A stretch of DNA of 64,000 nucleotides, taken from contig MEFP01000014.1 in assembly GCA_001725155.1 (NCBI GenBank), positions 1 to 64,000 on the forward strand, read 5' to 3'. The first letter of the stretch is position 1. Every line of letters begins with the position of its first letter. The notes under the pieces were generated by a model, which was given only the letters and a program-made list of their open reading frames with translations, was not told the DNA's origin and ran no database searches. Position numbers and translations under genes: made by a program. The stretch is from Lysobacteraceae bacterium SCN 69-320. GTDB lineage: Bacteria; Pseudomonadota; Gammaproteobacteria; Xanthomonadales; Rhodanobacteraceae. Positions 33,905-42,400 of the stretch are shown in pieces.

Positions 33905-34433
33905 TCGGAAGCTCCGGCGCGGGCCGATCGGGGAACTTCTCGCCGTAGAAGGCTCGCGCGTCCGCGGGGCAGAGAAACTCTACGGAAATGCCATGAGCCG
34001 CGAGCGCCGGCCACCAGGCGAGCCACTTGCTGTCCGCCGCCTGCCAGATAGCCGGCTTGTCCGGATGGGCGTTGGATACCGCCACGAACTTCCGGTCCGA
34101 CGGGTCGAACGCGTCCTGGAGCCCGGCATCGGGGAATTCGACATAGCGCTCCGCCGCGGTTTCGTGAATCGACACCTGATGCACGCGATTGACATTGTTC
34201 TTGTTCTGCAGAAGCCATTTCAGAAAGGTGTCGCCAACACCCTTGGGCTGACCGGGCCGGGTCTTGTGCTGGTATTCGCCCAGGATCCGGAACGCATCGT
34301 CGATGACGACGACGCCCTCCCGGCGCCGGGCCTCCAGCCGTTCGATGCAGGCCACGCGGCAAGCCGCGGACACATCCGGATGACTGCCGTTGGCAACGAG
34401 CAGCACGTTGGTGTCGATGACGGCAGCGCTCAC
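33894..34433 (-). CDS. PIN-like domain nuclease
   Basis: A 179-residue protein starting SAAVIDTNVLLVANG, with Asp7 at the end of the first strand as in PIN domains. Further acidic residues in suitable positions are Asp45/46 and Glu53 (VIDDAFRILGEY), Asp110/113 (DAFDPSDRKFVAVS) and Asp134 (AADSKWL before a strand ending VEFLCP). PIN proteins are Mg-dependent ribonucleases and are often toxins. The GTG at 34433 overlaps the stop of the ATPase gene (GTGA). Context between an ABC-type ATPase and an RNA ligase points to a controlled RNase whose damage may be repaired locally; this is inference. Confidence 0.78.
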   Translation of the reverse strand: MSAAVIDTNVLLVANGSHPDVSAACRVACIERLEARRREGVVVIDDAFRILGEYQHKTRPGQPKGVGDTFLKWLLQNKNNVNRVHQVSIHETAAERYVEFPDAGLQDAFDPSDRKFVAVSNAHPDKPAIWQAADSKWLAWWPALAAHGISVEFLCPADARAFYGEKFPDRPAPELPNGK

Positions 34434-35806
34434 GTCCGGTCCCGGCCGCCGTCGGCCTGGCGCCGCAGCGCTGCCGTCGTCCGCGCGACGATGTCGGCCA
34501 TGTCGTCGCCGAAGAAATTCTCGGGCCAGTTCTCGATCTCGCCGAAAGAATCGACTCTGAGCTGCTCCATCTCCGCCGCTGCGCCCTGTCGATTGACGAA
34601 ATAGATGGCGACGTCCCCGGCGGGAATCGTCTCCTCGGCGATCCTGCGCTGCAGGCGCGCAAGCAGGTGCTCGGAATGCGTCTCGACGATGAGCTGGGCA
34701 TTGCGCGGAGCGCCGTCCTCGCAGGAACGGACGGCGCTGATGAATACGTCGGCAAGGTTGGACTGCGCCATCGGATGGAGATGGATTTCCGGCTGCTCCA
34801 TCCAGACCGTGGATTCGCGCGGAGCGTAGAAAGCCTGAACCAGCGCCGGCAGCACCTGCGAGACGCCGAAGCCGACGTCGGTGAGACGTACCTCGTCGGC
34901 CGCCGGATGCGTCCTGACCATGACCTCGTATTCCTTTCGCCCCTTGGCCACCGGCCGGACGGCGAAGCTGTCGATGATGCCGAGTTCCTTGAGCCAGTTC
35001 GCAACGAATTCGTCGAAGCGCAGGACGCGCTGTCGGTATCCCCGGTTGAGCTTGCGCTCCTGCGCAGCGGCGGCCAGCAAGGCCGCGACCGCGGCCTCGC
35101 CCTGCACGCCCACGTCGGGCGGCGTCTGGCCGGACCATTGATAGACGCGCTGCGGCGGCCGCCGCAGCGGCCCCAGGAAATACAGTCGTTCCAGCATCGT
35201 TTCGGTCTGCACCGCGAAGTCGGCGAGGAAGTCGGCATTCTGGTAGCGCAGCAGCGTACGGTCGGCGAAGCGGTAGAACTTCTCGGGAGGCTCGATCGGC
35301 CACTTGCGGCCCTGCGCATGGATCAGCCGCAGCGGTTCGCAATCGAGCGTCTTCGGCGTGTGCTCCACGGACAGGACGGCCTGCCCGCGGGCCATGAGGT
35401 CGTAACGGAAGCGTTCGGTCTGCGGCTGCTCGGCCGCGTCGGCGCGCAGCGCGCAGCTGAGTCGCAGCTCATCGCCGCGGAAAGCCTGCCGTTCGTCGAG
35501 TGCGTTTTTCACCGTCAGCGGCGACGGCAGGCGCCAGCGTACGGAAAATTCAAGCGCCAGTTCCAGATCGTGGCCGTGCAGGCAGTCGGCGAACGTGCCG
35601 AGATCGATCAGCGAGGTTTCGTCGCCCAGATGCAGGGCGCGCCGGCGGTCGGAGATCTGCACGGTCTGCTTCAGCGCCTGCAGAAGGTGGCCGAGGCTGG
35701 ACTTGCCCGAGCTGTTGGTGCCGAAGATCACGGTCAGCGGCGCCAGCCGGATCGGCCCCGTGTCCCGCCATGCCTTGAAGTTCTTGATGCTCAGTTCAGT
35801 CAGCAT
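34430..35806 (-). CDS. AAA/ABC-type ATPase with DUF3696-like C-terminus (OLD-like)
   Basis: A 458-residue SMC/ABC-like ATPase starting LTELSIKNFKAW, with Walker A GTNSSGKSS (29-37), an ABC Walker B region 'VWMEQPEIHLHP' followed by 'LIVETHSEHLLARLQRR' (D-loop/H-loop), and a C-terminal 'VDSFGEIENWPENFFGDD', the DUF3696-type ending. There is no TOPRIM nuclease domain, unlike full OLD proteins, so the separate PIN gene may supply the nuclease. Related ATPases are common in anti-phage loci. It is the first gene of the overlapping minus-strand trio. Confidence 0.85.
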   Translation of the reverse strand: MLTELSIKNFKAWRDTGPIRLAPLTVIFGTNSSGKSSLGHLLQALKQTVQISDRRRALHLGDETSLIDLGTFADCLHGHDLELALEFSVRWRLPSPLTVKNALDERQAFRGDELRLSCALRADAAEQPQTERFRYDLMARGQAVLSVEHTPKTLDCEPLRLIHAQGRKWPIEPPEKFYRFADRTLLRYQNADFLADFAVQTETMLERLYFLGPLRRPPQRVYQWSGQTPPDVGVQGEAAVAALLAAAAQERKLNRGYRQRVLRFDEFVANWLKELGIIDSFAVRPVAKGRKEYEVMVRTHPAADEVRLTDVGFGVSQVLPALVQAFYAPRESTVWMEQPEIHLHPMAQSNLADVFISAVRSCEDGAPRNAQLIVETHSEHLLARLQRRIAEETIPAGDVAIYFVNRQGAAAEMEQLRVDSFGEIENWPENFFGDDMADIVARTTAALRRQADGGRDRT

Positions 35807-36054
35807 GAAAGGCTTCCCGGATGCCTAGGCGGACGCAGGGGCGAATGACGCCGCGGCCGAGGACGGCAGCCCGGCGCGTTCGCCGCAAGGAACCTTACGT
35901 CGCAAGCCGCGCGCATTATCGGCGATCGGCAACGCCGCACCTAGGGGCGTCGCGACCGCATCGGGCCTGCGCCACGGCGCCGGCTCCGGCGTCCCGCTCG
36001 CGAGACCCGCCGCAGGGCATGATGGCCAGCGGCAGACCGCGCGGATGACCGGGC

Positions 36055-36402
36055 TCAGGACGCCGGTTTCCCGGCCGCTCGCGGGTCGCCGTCCGCGTCG
36101 TACGCCGGCGGCGCGTAGAAGTTCAGGGTCTTCAGCAGCGTGCGGCCAGTATTGCGGATCTCGTGGCGCTCGCCGCGCTCGATCAGCAGCAGGCTGCCGG
36201 CCTTGAGCGGGCGCCGCTGGCCGTCGACGAATGCGACGCCGCTGCCGTCGATCACGTACAGCCACTGGTCCGCGCCGCGATGGCGATTGTCCGGGCCGCC
36301 TTCGCGGCCGCCGGGAGCGATGACCATTTCCGCGGCCTGCACGCGCCGGTGATCGAATGCGACACGGAACCCTTTGCCCAGGCGCAGTGACTTGTATTTC
36401 AT
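36055..36402 (-). CDS. Small single-domain cupin protein
   Basis: A 115-residue beta-barrel protein. The cupin pattern is seen in 'RGADQWLYVIDGSGVAFVDG' and 'GSLLLIERGERHEIRNTG', although the metal-binding His/Glu set is incomplete in motif 1 (Gln and Trp in the usual positions). The ATG at 36402 has GGAG upstream; longer frames are Arg/Ala-rich noise. Function unknown; possibly a metal-binding isomerase or sensor-like cupin. It is divergent from ohrR with 228 bp between them. Confidence 0.75.
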   Translation of the reverse strand: MKYKSLRLGKGFRVAFDHRRVQAAEMVIAPGGREGGPDNRHRGADQWLYVIDGSGVAFVDGQRRPLKAGSLLLIERGERHEIRNTGRTLLKTLNFYAPPAYDADGDPRAAGKPAS

Positions 36403-36593
36403 GATCGTCTCCGGGATCGCGGCCGTCGCCATGCATGCTGGCGCGGCGCGCGAGCAGCCGGCGTGAACGGGCGCGGCGGTTGCCGCCGCCGACGGCCGCG
36501 CGGAGGCGTCGATTCTCTCCCGGGGCGCTTCGCCCGGAGCCCGGCCCGGGCAGCACTGCAGCAGTCGCGGCCGCCGCACTCGACCAAAGTCGC

Positions 36594-36622
36594 TTGCAAT
36601 TAGATAGCGCGCTATCTAATAT
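36594..36622 (+). promoter_or_regulatory. ohrR promoter with embedded OhrR operator
   Basis: TTGCAA (36594-36599) and TAATAT (36617-36622) are 17 bases apart, a good sigma-70 promoter. A perfect 22-bp palindrome (36599-36620), half-site ATTAGATAGCG, fills the spacer, so a bound dimer would block RNA polymerase. The predicted start of transcription is only a few bases from the ohrR ATG at 36631. Confidence 0.8.
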
Positions 36623-36630
36623 GCCGCCCC

Positions 36631-37092
36631 ATGAAGACCCGGACCGCCAAACCGAACGCCGCCTCGGCCCTGCTGCTGGACCAGCAGCTCTGCTTCGCGC
36701 TGTACTCGGCCAATCTCGCGATGCACAAGGTCTACCGCCCGCTGCTCAACGAGCTCGGCCTGACCTATCCGCAGTACCTGGTGCTGCTCGTGCTCTGGGA
36801 GCAGGACGCGCAGACCGTATCGGCGATCGGCGAGCGCCTGTTCCTCGATTCGGCCACGCTGACGCCGCTGCTCAAGCGTCTGGAGGCCGCCGGGCTGCTG
36901 ACGCGCACGCGTGCGGCCGAGGACGAGCGCCAGGTCATCATCGAGCTGACGGCCGCCGGACGCCAGCTGCGCCAGCGGGCGCAGTCGATTCCGCAGGCCG
37001 TGTTCTGCGCCGCCGCCTGCACGACCGGCGAACTGCGCACGATCAAGGCCGAACTCGAACGGCTGCGCGGCAACCTCGCGCGGCAGGATTGA
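36631..37092 (+). CDS. ohrR: MarR-family organic-peroxide repressor OhrR
   Basis: A 153-residue winged-helix repressor. Cys21 in [10 protein letters not shown] is the peroxide-sensing residue of OhrR; the downstream '[15 protein letters not shown]' and '[21 protein letters not shown]' are typical of the family. Two further Cys (126 and 130) near the C-terminus suggest the two-Cys (disulfide) mechanism known in Xanthomonas OhrR. No Shine-Dalgarno precedes the ATG, fitting a leaderless or near-leaderless mRNA. It is autoregulated through the palindrome in its promoter and should also control ohr downstream. Confidence 0.92.
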   Translation: MKTRTAKPNAASALLLDQQLCFALYSANLAMHKVYRPLLNELGLTYPQYLVLLVLWEQDAQTVSAIGERLFLDSATLTPLLKRLEAAGLLTRTRAAEDERQVIIELTAAGRQLRQRAQSIPQAVFCAAACTTGELRTIKAELERLRGNLARQD

Positions 37093-37146
37093 CGCAGCCG
37101 CCGACGCAACCGCTGCGTTTGCTCCGGCAAACAAGTAGCAAGCGAT

Positions 37147-37164
37147 TAAATAGCTGTCGATTTA
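37147..37164 (+). promoter_or_regulatory. Probable second OhrR operator upstream of ohr
   Basis: TAAATAGC ... GATTTA is an imperfect inverted repeat resembling the half-sites of the ohrR palindrome (TAGATAGC). It lies 75 bp before ohr. It would let OhrR control ohr directly. Confidence 0.5.
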
Positions 37165-37238
37165 CAACGGAACCGCACGGCAATCCCGCCGGCGACACCC
37201 GCCGTACCACCCACTCATCCACGAAGCAGGAGTCTCCC

Positions 37239-37664
37239 ATGTCCATCGCCAACGTTCTCTACCGCGCCCAGGCCAAGGCTACCGGCGGCCGCGACGGCCA
37301 GGCCAGTTCCGCCGACGGCGCGCTGACCGTCAAGCTGTCCACGCCGCGCGAACTCGGCGGCGCCGGCGGCAGCGGCACGAATCCCGAACAGCTGTTCGCC
37401 GCCGGCTATTCGGCCTGCTTCATCGGCGCGCTGAAATTCGTCGCCGGCCAGCAGAAGATCGCGCTGCCGGCCGACACCAGCATCGAAGGCCTCGTCGGCA
37501 TCGGCCAGATTCCGCAGGGCTTCGGCATCGAGGTCGAACTGCGCATCTCGATCCCGGGCCTGCCGCACGACCAGGCCCAGGCGCTCGTCGACAAGGCCCA
37601 TCAGGTCTGCCCGTACTCCAACGCGACGCGCGGCAACATCGACGTGACGTTGACCGTGGTCTGA
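37239..37664 (+). CDS. ohr: Organic hydroperoxide reductase Ohr
   Basis: A 141-residue OsmC-family thiol peroxidase. Catalytic Cys60 ([12 protein letters not shown]) and resolving Cys124 ([14 protein letters not shown]) are both present, with the family-typical '[18 protein letters not shown]'. It reduces fatty-acid and alkyl hydroperoxides using lipoylated partners. The ATG at 37239 has GCAGGAG upstream. It follows its regulator ohrR in the same direction with its own operator-like site. Confidence 0.95.
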   Translation: MSIANVLYRAQAKATGGRDGQASSADGALTVKLSTPRELGGAGGSGTNPEQLFAAGYSACFIGALKFVAGQQKIALPADTSIEGLVGIGQIPQGFGIEVELRISIPGLPHDQAQALVDKAHQVCPYSNATRGNIDVTLTVV

Positions 37665-37675
37665 GCAGATGCCGG

Positions 37676-37698
37676 CGCGCGGCGGAAAGCGCCGCGCG
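37676..37698. terminator. Bidirectional hairpin between ohr and the convergent gene
   Basis: CGCGCGGCG and CGCCGCGCG form a perfect 9-bp stem around GAAAG, between the convergent ohr and HEAT-like genes. There is no strong T tract on either side, so termination strength is uncertain. Confidence 0.5.
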
Positions 37699-37710
37699 TC
37701 ATTGCACGGA

Positions 37711-39213
37711 TCAACCCGCGCGCGCCTCGTGCAGCCAGCTGCGCAGGCGCGCTTCGCCATCGGGTCCGTTCGCAATCTCGTCCCAGTCCGGCGCCCCCGG
37801 AACAGGCTCGTGACTATCCAGGCCGAGGCTCAAGGCGAAGCGATCGCTCGCGCAGGGCGACGACGGCCGCTCCTCGACAGCCGATGGCTGCGGCATCTGC
37901 GCCACCAGCAGATCATCTGCCGTCGCTGCATCGGCATCCGGATACATGATCGCGAGATAGCACTCCACCTGCGGCCAGAGTTGCCGCGCCGCCGGCCCCA
38001 GCGCCGACAGCAGTTCCAGCACCCCCTCGGCGTATACCTCGTCCATCGACGGGTCGACGCGCTGCAGCCAGCCGCCTATCGCCGCAATCGCCGGTACGGC
38101 ACACTCCTTCCAGCCGATCAACGCCGCCCAGGCATGCGGATGCGGCTGTTCATGGCCATCGTAGTCGCCGAGACGGGCCGCGACCGCGTTGACGAGCGCC
38201 GGCGTCGGCTCGCTGCATTCACCGAGCGCGACGCAGGCATCCAGCCGCACCAGCGATGCCTCATCGCCGAGCAAGGCCAGCAGCGCCGGCTCGTGCTGCG
38301 CGAGATCGCCGAGCAGCGCCAGTCCCCACGGCGACGCCGAGCGCAGCTCCACGTCGTCGCTGTCTTTCATCGCCAGCGCCTGCGCGAGTAGCCGTTCGCG
38401 CAGGGGCGGCGATCCACGCCTTGCCATCCGCGCGAGGCCGCGAAACAGCAGGTAGCGCTGCAGGCCGGTCCCGATGCGCAGGAATGCCGAGTACATGGCT
38501 TCGGCCAGCATCGGCGGCGCCGTCTGCATATGGCGGGCGACCTCGGCAATGACGGCAATACGTTCATCCCCCGCATCCCGGGCCAGTGCCTCCACGAGTG
38601 TCGGGAGCTGCGACGGATTCGCTTCGATCACGGCCGCCAGCTTGCGCATAGGCTGGCCCGGCGCAAAATGCGGTCCGCGCTCGAAGGCCAGCGCGCACAT
38701 GGCCGGCAGCGCCGGCGCCGCATCCGCGGCGTTGGCGGCGAGTATTTCCCAGCACTGATCGACGACCAGCGGCTCCGGATTGCGCAACCCGCGCTCGATC
38801 AACGGCAGCAGTGACCTCTGCCGCCTCGCCTGGCTCACCAGGTACTGGCCTATACCCATACCGAACAGACCCGCAACGCCGAAGCGGGCGCGATCCTCGA
38901 GCGGAAAGCCAGCTGGCTCGGGCAATGGCTGCCATCCTTCGTCGACGGGGAATTTCTTCATGCGCGCCTGATGCGCGGCAGCGCCTGCATTCAGCCAGAA
39001 AATCACCAACGCTTCGAAGAACACCGGCTGCATGTCGCCGAACTGCTCGGTCGCTTCATCGAACAATCCGGCAAGCTTGGGGTTTTCCTCGTCGCCTGAA
39101 GCGATCAGCAGCGAGAACAGCAGCTTGTCTGCCCTGGCCCGGTCGATGAAGCTCGGCGCAACGAGGTGCCGCAGCAGTCGATGCAGTGTCTCCGCGGTGT
39201 AGCTGGATCCCAT
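37711..39213 (-). CDS. HEAT-like repeat protein of unknown function
   Basis: A 500-residue, probably cytoplasmic, helical protein without signal peptide or membrane helices. The centre (about 130-400) shows repeated helix pairs of 30-40 residues, such as 'VVDQCWEILAANAADAAPAL', 'LPTLVEALARDAGDERIAVI', 'LRSASPWGLALLGDLAQHEP' and 'LVRLDACVALGECSEPTPAL', resembling HEAT repeats. The N-terminal 130 residues and acidic C-terminus are unique. The ATG at 39213 has GAGG upstream. Function unknown; a protein-binding scaffold is likely. It converges with ohr. Confidence 0.7.
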   Translation of the reverse strand: MGSSYTAETLHRLLRHLVAPSFIDRARADKLLFSLLIASGDEENPKLAGLFDEATEQFGDMQPVFFEALVIFWLNAGAAAHQARMKKFPVDEGWQPLPEPAGFPLEDRARFGVAGLFGMGIGQYLVSQARRQRSLLPLIERGLRNPEPLVVDQCWEILAANAADAAPALPAMCALAFERGPHFAPGQPMRKLAAVIEANPSQLPTLVEALARDAGDERIAVIAEVARHMQTAPPMLAEAMYSAFLRIGTGLQRYLLFRGLARMARRGSPPLRERLLAQALAMKDSDDVELRSASPWGLALLGDLAQHEPALLALLGDEASLVRLDACVALGECSEPTPALVNAVAARLGDYDGHEQPHPHAWAALIGWKECAVPAIAAIGGWLQRVDPSMDEVYAEGVLELLSALGPAARQLWPQVECYLAIMYPDADAATADDLLVAQMPQPSAVEERPSSPCASDRFALSLGLDSHEPVPGAPDWDEIANGPDGEARLRSWLHEARAG

Positions 39214-39346
39214 GCCGTTTCCTCGCGCAGCCGCAGCCATCCCGACGGGGCATCATCTCGCCAGGAAGCTCCGACCGAAAAGCCAATGAGTGGGCTCCCT
39301 GCGTCGCCGCGACCCGATGGCAGGCAGGACAGCGCCATGCAAGCTC

Positions 39347-40018
39347 TCAGCGCCGCAACACGTAATGCGCCAGCGCCACCCGATCGGCATAGCCGAGATG
39401 CTCGTAGATGCGCTTGGCGCGCCCGTTCGCCGCACTGACGTGCAGGAACGGCCGGCGGCCGTCGGCGGCGATGCGGCGCGTCGCCAACGCTACGAGGCGC
39501 TGGGCGTAGCCGCGGCCGAGGTGGTCCGGATGCGTGCAGACGCCGCTGATCTCGCGCCAGCCCGGCAGCGCCATACGCTCGCCGGCCATCGCCGCGAGAC
39601 GTCCGTCCCTGTAGATGCCGAGATAGCGGCCCATGCGCGGCGTGTCGTGGCGGAAATAGCCGGGATAGACCAGCGCGGTCAGCGCGAGCATGTCGTCCAG
39701 GTGTCCGGCACCGAGTTCGACGACCGGCGGTCCGGGCGGCACCTCGGGCACCGCCGCACAGACCATCTGGTCGATGACGCCGTGATCGTGCAGCTGCCAG
39801 CCGGGCACCTGCGGCGGAATCACGCCGACGAGATAGCAGGTCTCGCGTTCGCCAAGCAGCGCAGCCAGCGCCTCGCCGCAGCGCGCGTCGGCCGCGGCCA
39901 CGCCGACGAACGGCGCGACTTCGGCGCGATAGGCCGCAGCGCAATCATCGCCGGCTCCGAGCGCCGCATGGTCGCTGCGCAACGCCTGCCAGATAGGATT
40001 GTCCGGCGCCGCGTTCAT
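39347..40018 (-). CDS. GNAT-family N-acetyltransferase
   Basis: A 223-residue protein. The N-terminal half is a FR47/GNAT-like partner domain; the C-terminal half is the acetyl-CoA domain with 'YLGIYRDGRLAAMAGERM', 'ISGVCTHPDHLGRGYAQRL' (motif A, Q/RxxGxG/A-like) and 'FLHVSAANGRAKRIYEHLGY'. The substrate cannot be predicted. Its ATG overlaps the stop of an upstream 59-codon Arg-rich gene (ATGA). Confidence 0.87.
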   Translation of the reverse strand: MNAAPDNPIWQALRSDHAALGAGDDCAAAYRAEVAPFVGVAAADARCGEALAALLGERETCYLVGVIPPQVPGWQLHDHGVIDQMVCAAVPEVPPGPPVVELGAGHLDDMLALTALVYPGYFRHDTPRMGRYLGIYRDGRLAAMAGERMALPGWREISGVCTHPDHLGRGYAQRLVALATRRIAADGRRPFLHVSAANGRAKRIYEHLGYADRVALAHYVLRR

Positions 40019-40194
40019 CGCACCGCTTCCTGCTCGAGCGCACCGACGACGCGCAGCAAGGTCCACTGGGGCGCATCGCCGCCGCGGCGTTCGCGCCGGC
40101 GCCGCGAGCCGCCTTCGCGGTTGCGCGTGCGGGAAGCCATTTCGCGCTGGCGCTGCTGACTCGTCCGTTTGCGCATGCGTATCGTCGTTGCCAT
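40015..40194 (-). CDS. Arg-rich micro-protein coupled to the acetyltransferase
   Basis: A 59-residue, strongly basic, low-complexity product (MATTIRMRKRTSQQRQREMA, then REGGSRRRRERRGG and a less charged tail). Its stop overlaps the GNAT start by four bases, and it starts 47 bp after the AsmA-like gene, so it fills an otherwise unexplained operon gap. There is no homologue I recognise. It could be a nucleic-acid-binding peptide, a substrate of the acetyltransferase, or only a leader for translational coupling. The start has a weak GGACGG upstream. Confidence 0.4.
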   Translation of the reverse strand: MATTIRMRKRTSQQRQREMASRTRNREGGSRRRRERRGGDAPQWTLLRVVGALEQEAVR

Positions 40195-40240
40195 CGTGAA
40201 CCGTCCGGCGCGTATTCTGCCGCAGCCTGGGGGCTTCCGG

Positions 40241-42400
40241 TCAGCGCGCCGGCGGCAGCAGTCGCGGCTGCGCGGCGAACCACTCGGCGGCCTTGAGCAG
40301 ATGGAACTTGCGTTCGCCATCCTTGAGTTCAAGCCCCAGGCCCAGTCTCGCCCAGCGCAGGAACAGATCGCCCTGGGCGCGCTTCTGCGCGAGGCGCAGG
40401 CGTGCCTTGATGTCGAAGCGGTCGTTGCTGACGGCGAGATCCTCCAGCAGGATGGTCGCGTCGCGCACGACTGCGCGCGTGGACGCGACGACCTCGCCGG
40501 CATCGAGCAGGCGCAGCACCCAGCGCGGATAGTCCTTGTGCCGCGTGAACAGCGCGAGCAGCAGGCTCACGTCGCGCAGGCGCACCTGCGCCGTCGCGTC
40601 GATGCGCAGCGGCATGCCCCATTGCAGCCGGCCGCGGTCGAAGCGCAGGTCGGCCCACCAGTCGCCCGGCGACGCGCGATCCGGATCGCTGACCTTGACG
40701 TTGCGCAGACTCAGCCGCGTGCCGTCGAGCACGAATTCCTCGGCGCCGAGGTCGGCGTGCGCGAGCTGCGCATCCACGTCGACGTCGCCGCTGAACTCCA
40801 GATCGTTTGCGGCGAGTTGCGCGCGGCGCGCCTGCACCTGCAGACGGCCCCTGCCGACCTTGCCTGCCGTGTCGAGCTCGATGTCGCCGCTGAGCTGGCC
40901 GCGGCCGCCGAGAAAGCGCAGCGCATGACCCGGCAGATAGCGGTTCAGCGCGCGCAGCTCGGGCACGTCGGCGCGGTCGAACAGCAGGCGCGCGCGCAGC
41001 GAATCGCGGAACTCGATGACGCGGCCGGCCGAACGCAGCTCCAGGCGCAGCCCCTTGCCGCGGACCATCGACTGTTGCGGCGTATCGGCCGCGGCGACGT
41101 CGAATTGCGCGACCGTGATGTCCACGCGCGGCCGCAACTCGCCGGCTTCTGTGTCGACGCGACCGCCGGCGCGGGCGCGGCCGGTGAAACGCTGACCCTG
41201 CACGTCCGCCTGCCAGGCCGCATCGGGAATCTGCAAGGTGCTGCCCGCGTCGATGCGGCCGTCCTTGAGCAGCACCTTCGCGATGACCTCGCCGGCACCG
41301 ACGAGCTGCAGCCAGGGCGCCTTGGCCAGCAGCGGCCCGAACCAGTCCAGCGAGTCGAAGCGCCATTGCAGATCGACCGTGCCGGAGACGCGCGGCAGCA
41401 GCGGCGGCGCGCCGTCGCCGCCGAACACGGTACGACCGGCAATACGCAGGTCGGCCGCGGCGCGCCCGCTGCCCGACGGCGGCGGCGGCAGGTCGAGCTT
41501 CAGCGCGATCGCGTCGTCGACCTGGGCCTGCAGGTGCGCGTGCTGGGTCCAGTGGCGGCCGGCCGCGTCGCTGGCGTGCAGCGGCAGATCCAGGGTCAAG
41601 GCATCGCCGTGCTGCAGCTGGCCGCGAACCAGCGACAGCGACGCGTGGATCTTGCCGCCCTCGCCCTGCTGCACGGCGCCGCGCCAGCGCGGCTCTTCAT
41701 CCATGTGCACGGCGAACGCGGGCACGTGGCCGTCGACGCGCAATTGCGCGTGAGCGAGCGCGAGCCGGCGCCAGCCCAATGCCTGTTCGCGCGTATGCCG
41801 CGGCAGCGCGAACGAGGCCGACAGGGTCGCGTCGCGCAGCCAGTCCACTTCGCCGTGCCGCAGAGTCGCGACCGCGAGCGACGCCTGCGACGGAAAGATC
41901 TCCAGTGCGCCGCCGCGCAGCTGCTTCCAGAAACCGAACACGGCGTGGGCGTGCGTCTTCAGCGCGTAGTCGCCCCAACGCACGGCGCGCAGGCTGTCGG
42001 TTTCGATATGCGGGAAATGCAGTATCCAGCCGCCCGCCCGCGGCGGCGCCGGATCGAGTTCCTGCGCTGCGGCGAAACCGCCGCTGACGTCGTCGGCGCG
42101 GACCGCGTCGATGCGCAGCTCACGCTGCAGCAGCGGCAGCAGCGCGATACGGCCCGCGACGCGATCGGCCGCCGCATCCCAGGCAATGCGCCGCGCATGG
42201 CCGCGAAACGTCGCGCGCCAGAGCACGACGTGGCCGGGATACAGGCTCAGGCCGCGCTCCCAGTGCATGCTGAAACGCTCGGGCTTGCGATTGATCAGGC
42301 CCGGCGCGAATCCGGCGTTCAGGAACACGTTCGCGGCGAGCAGGTACAGCGCGAAGACGATGGCCAGAAACCAGCCGATCCGACGCAGGGTTCTGGCCAC
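40241..42400 (-). CDS. AsmA/TamB-like large envelope protein
   Basis: A 719-residue protein with one N-terminal membrane helix (IGWFLAIVFALYLLAANVFL) and a long periplasmic beta-rich region. The repeated strand pattern, e.g. 'VDLQWRFDSLDWFGPLL', 'LSGDIELDTAGKVGRGRLQV' and 'LSLRNVKVSDPDRASPGDWW', is typical of AsmA-like/DUF748-type bridge-like proteins that carry phospholipids between membranes. The GTG at 42400 has GGAG eleven bases upstream and puts the membrane helix at the N-terminus. The exact subfamily is uncertain. Confidence 0.7.
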   Translation of the reverse strand: MARTLRRIGWFLAIVFALYLLAANVFLNAGFAPGLINRKPERFSMHWERGLSLYPGHVVLWRATFRGHARRIAWDAAADRVAGRIALLPLLQRELRIDAVRADDVSGGFAAAQELDPAPPRAGGWILHFPHIETDSLRAVRWGDYALKTHAHAVFGFWKQLRGGALEIFPSQASLAVATLRHGEVDWLRDATLSASFALPRHTREQALGWRRLALAHAQLRVDGHVPAFAVHMDEEPRWRGAVQQGEGGKIHASLSLVRGQLQHGDALTLDLPLHASDAAGRHWTQHAHLQAQVDDAIALKLDLPPPPSGSGRAAADLRIAGRTVFGGDGAPPLLPRVSGTVDLQWRFDSLDWFGPLLAKAPWLQLVGAGEVIAKVLLKDGRIDAGSTLQIPDAAWQADVQGQRFTGRARAGGRVDTEAGELRPRVDITVAQFDVAAADTPQQSMVRGKGLRLELRSAGRVIEFRDSLRARLLFDRADVPELRALNRYLPGHALRFLGGRGQLSGDIELDTAGKVGRGRLQVQARRAQLAANDLEFSGDVDVDAQLAHADLGAEEFVLDGTRLSLRNVKVSDPDRASPGDWWADLRFDRGRLQWGMPLRIDATAQVRLRDVSLLLALFTRHKDYPRWVLRLLDAGEVVASTRAVVRDATILLEDLAVSNDRFDIKARLRLAQKRAQGDLFLRWARLGLGLELKDGERKFHLLKAAEWFAAQPRLLPPAR

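Noticed and set aside
33894..35342. Single 482-codon gene covering the PIN protein
   Set aside because: The upstream part is antisense-type noise over the ATPase; the PIN homology begins exactly at the GTG at 34433.
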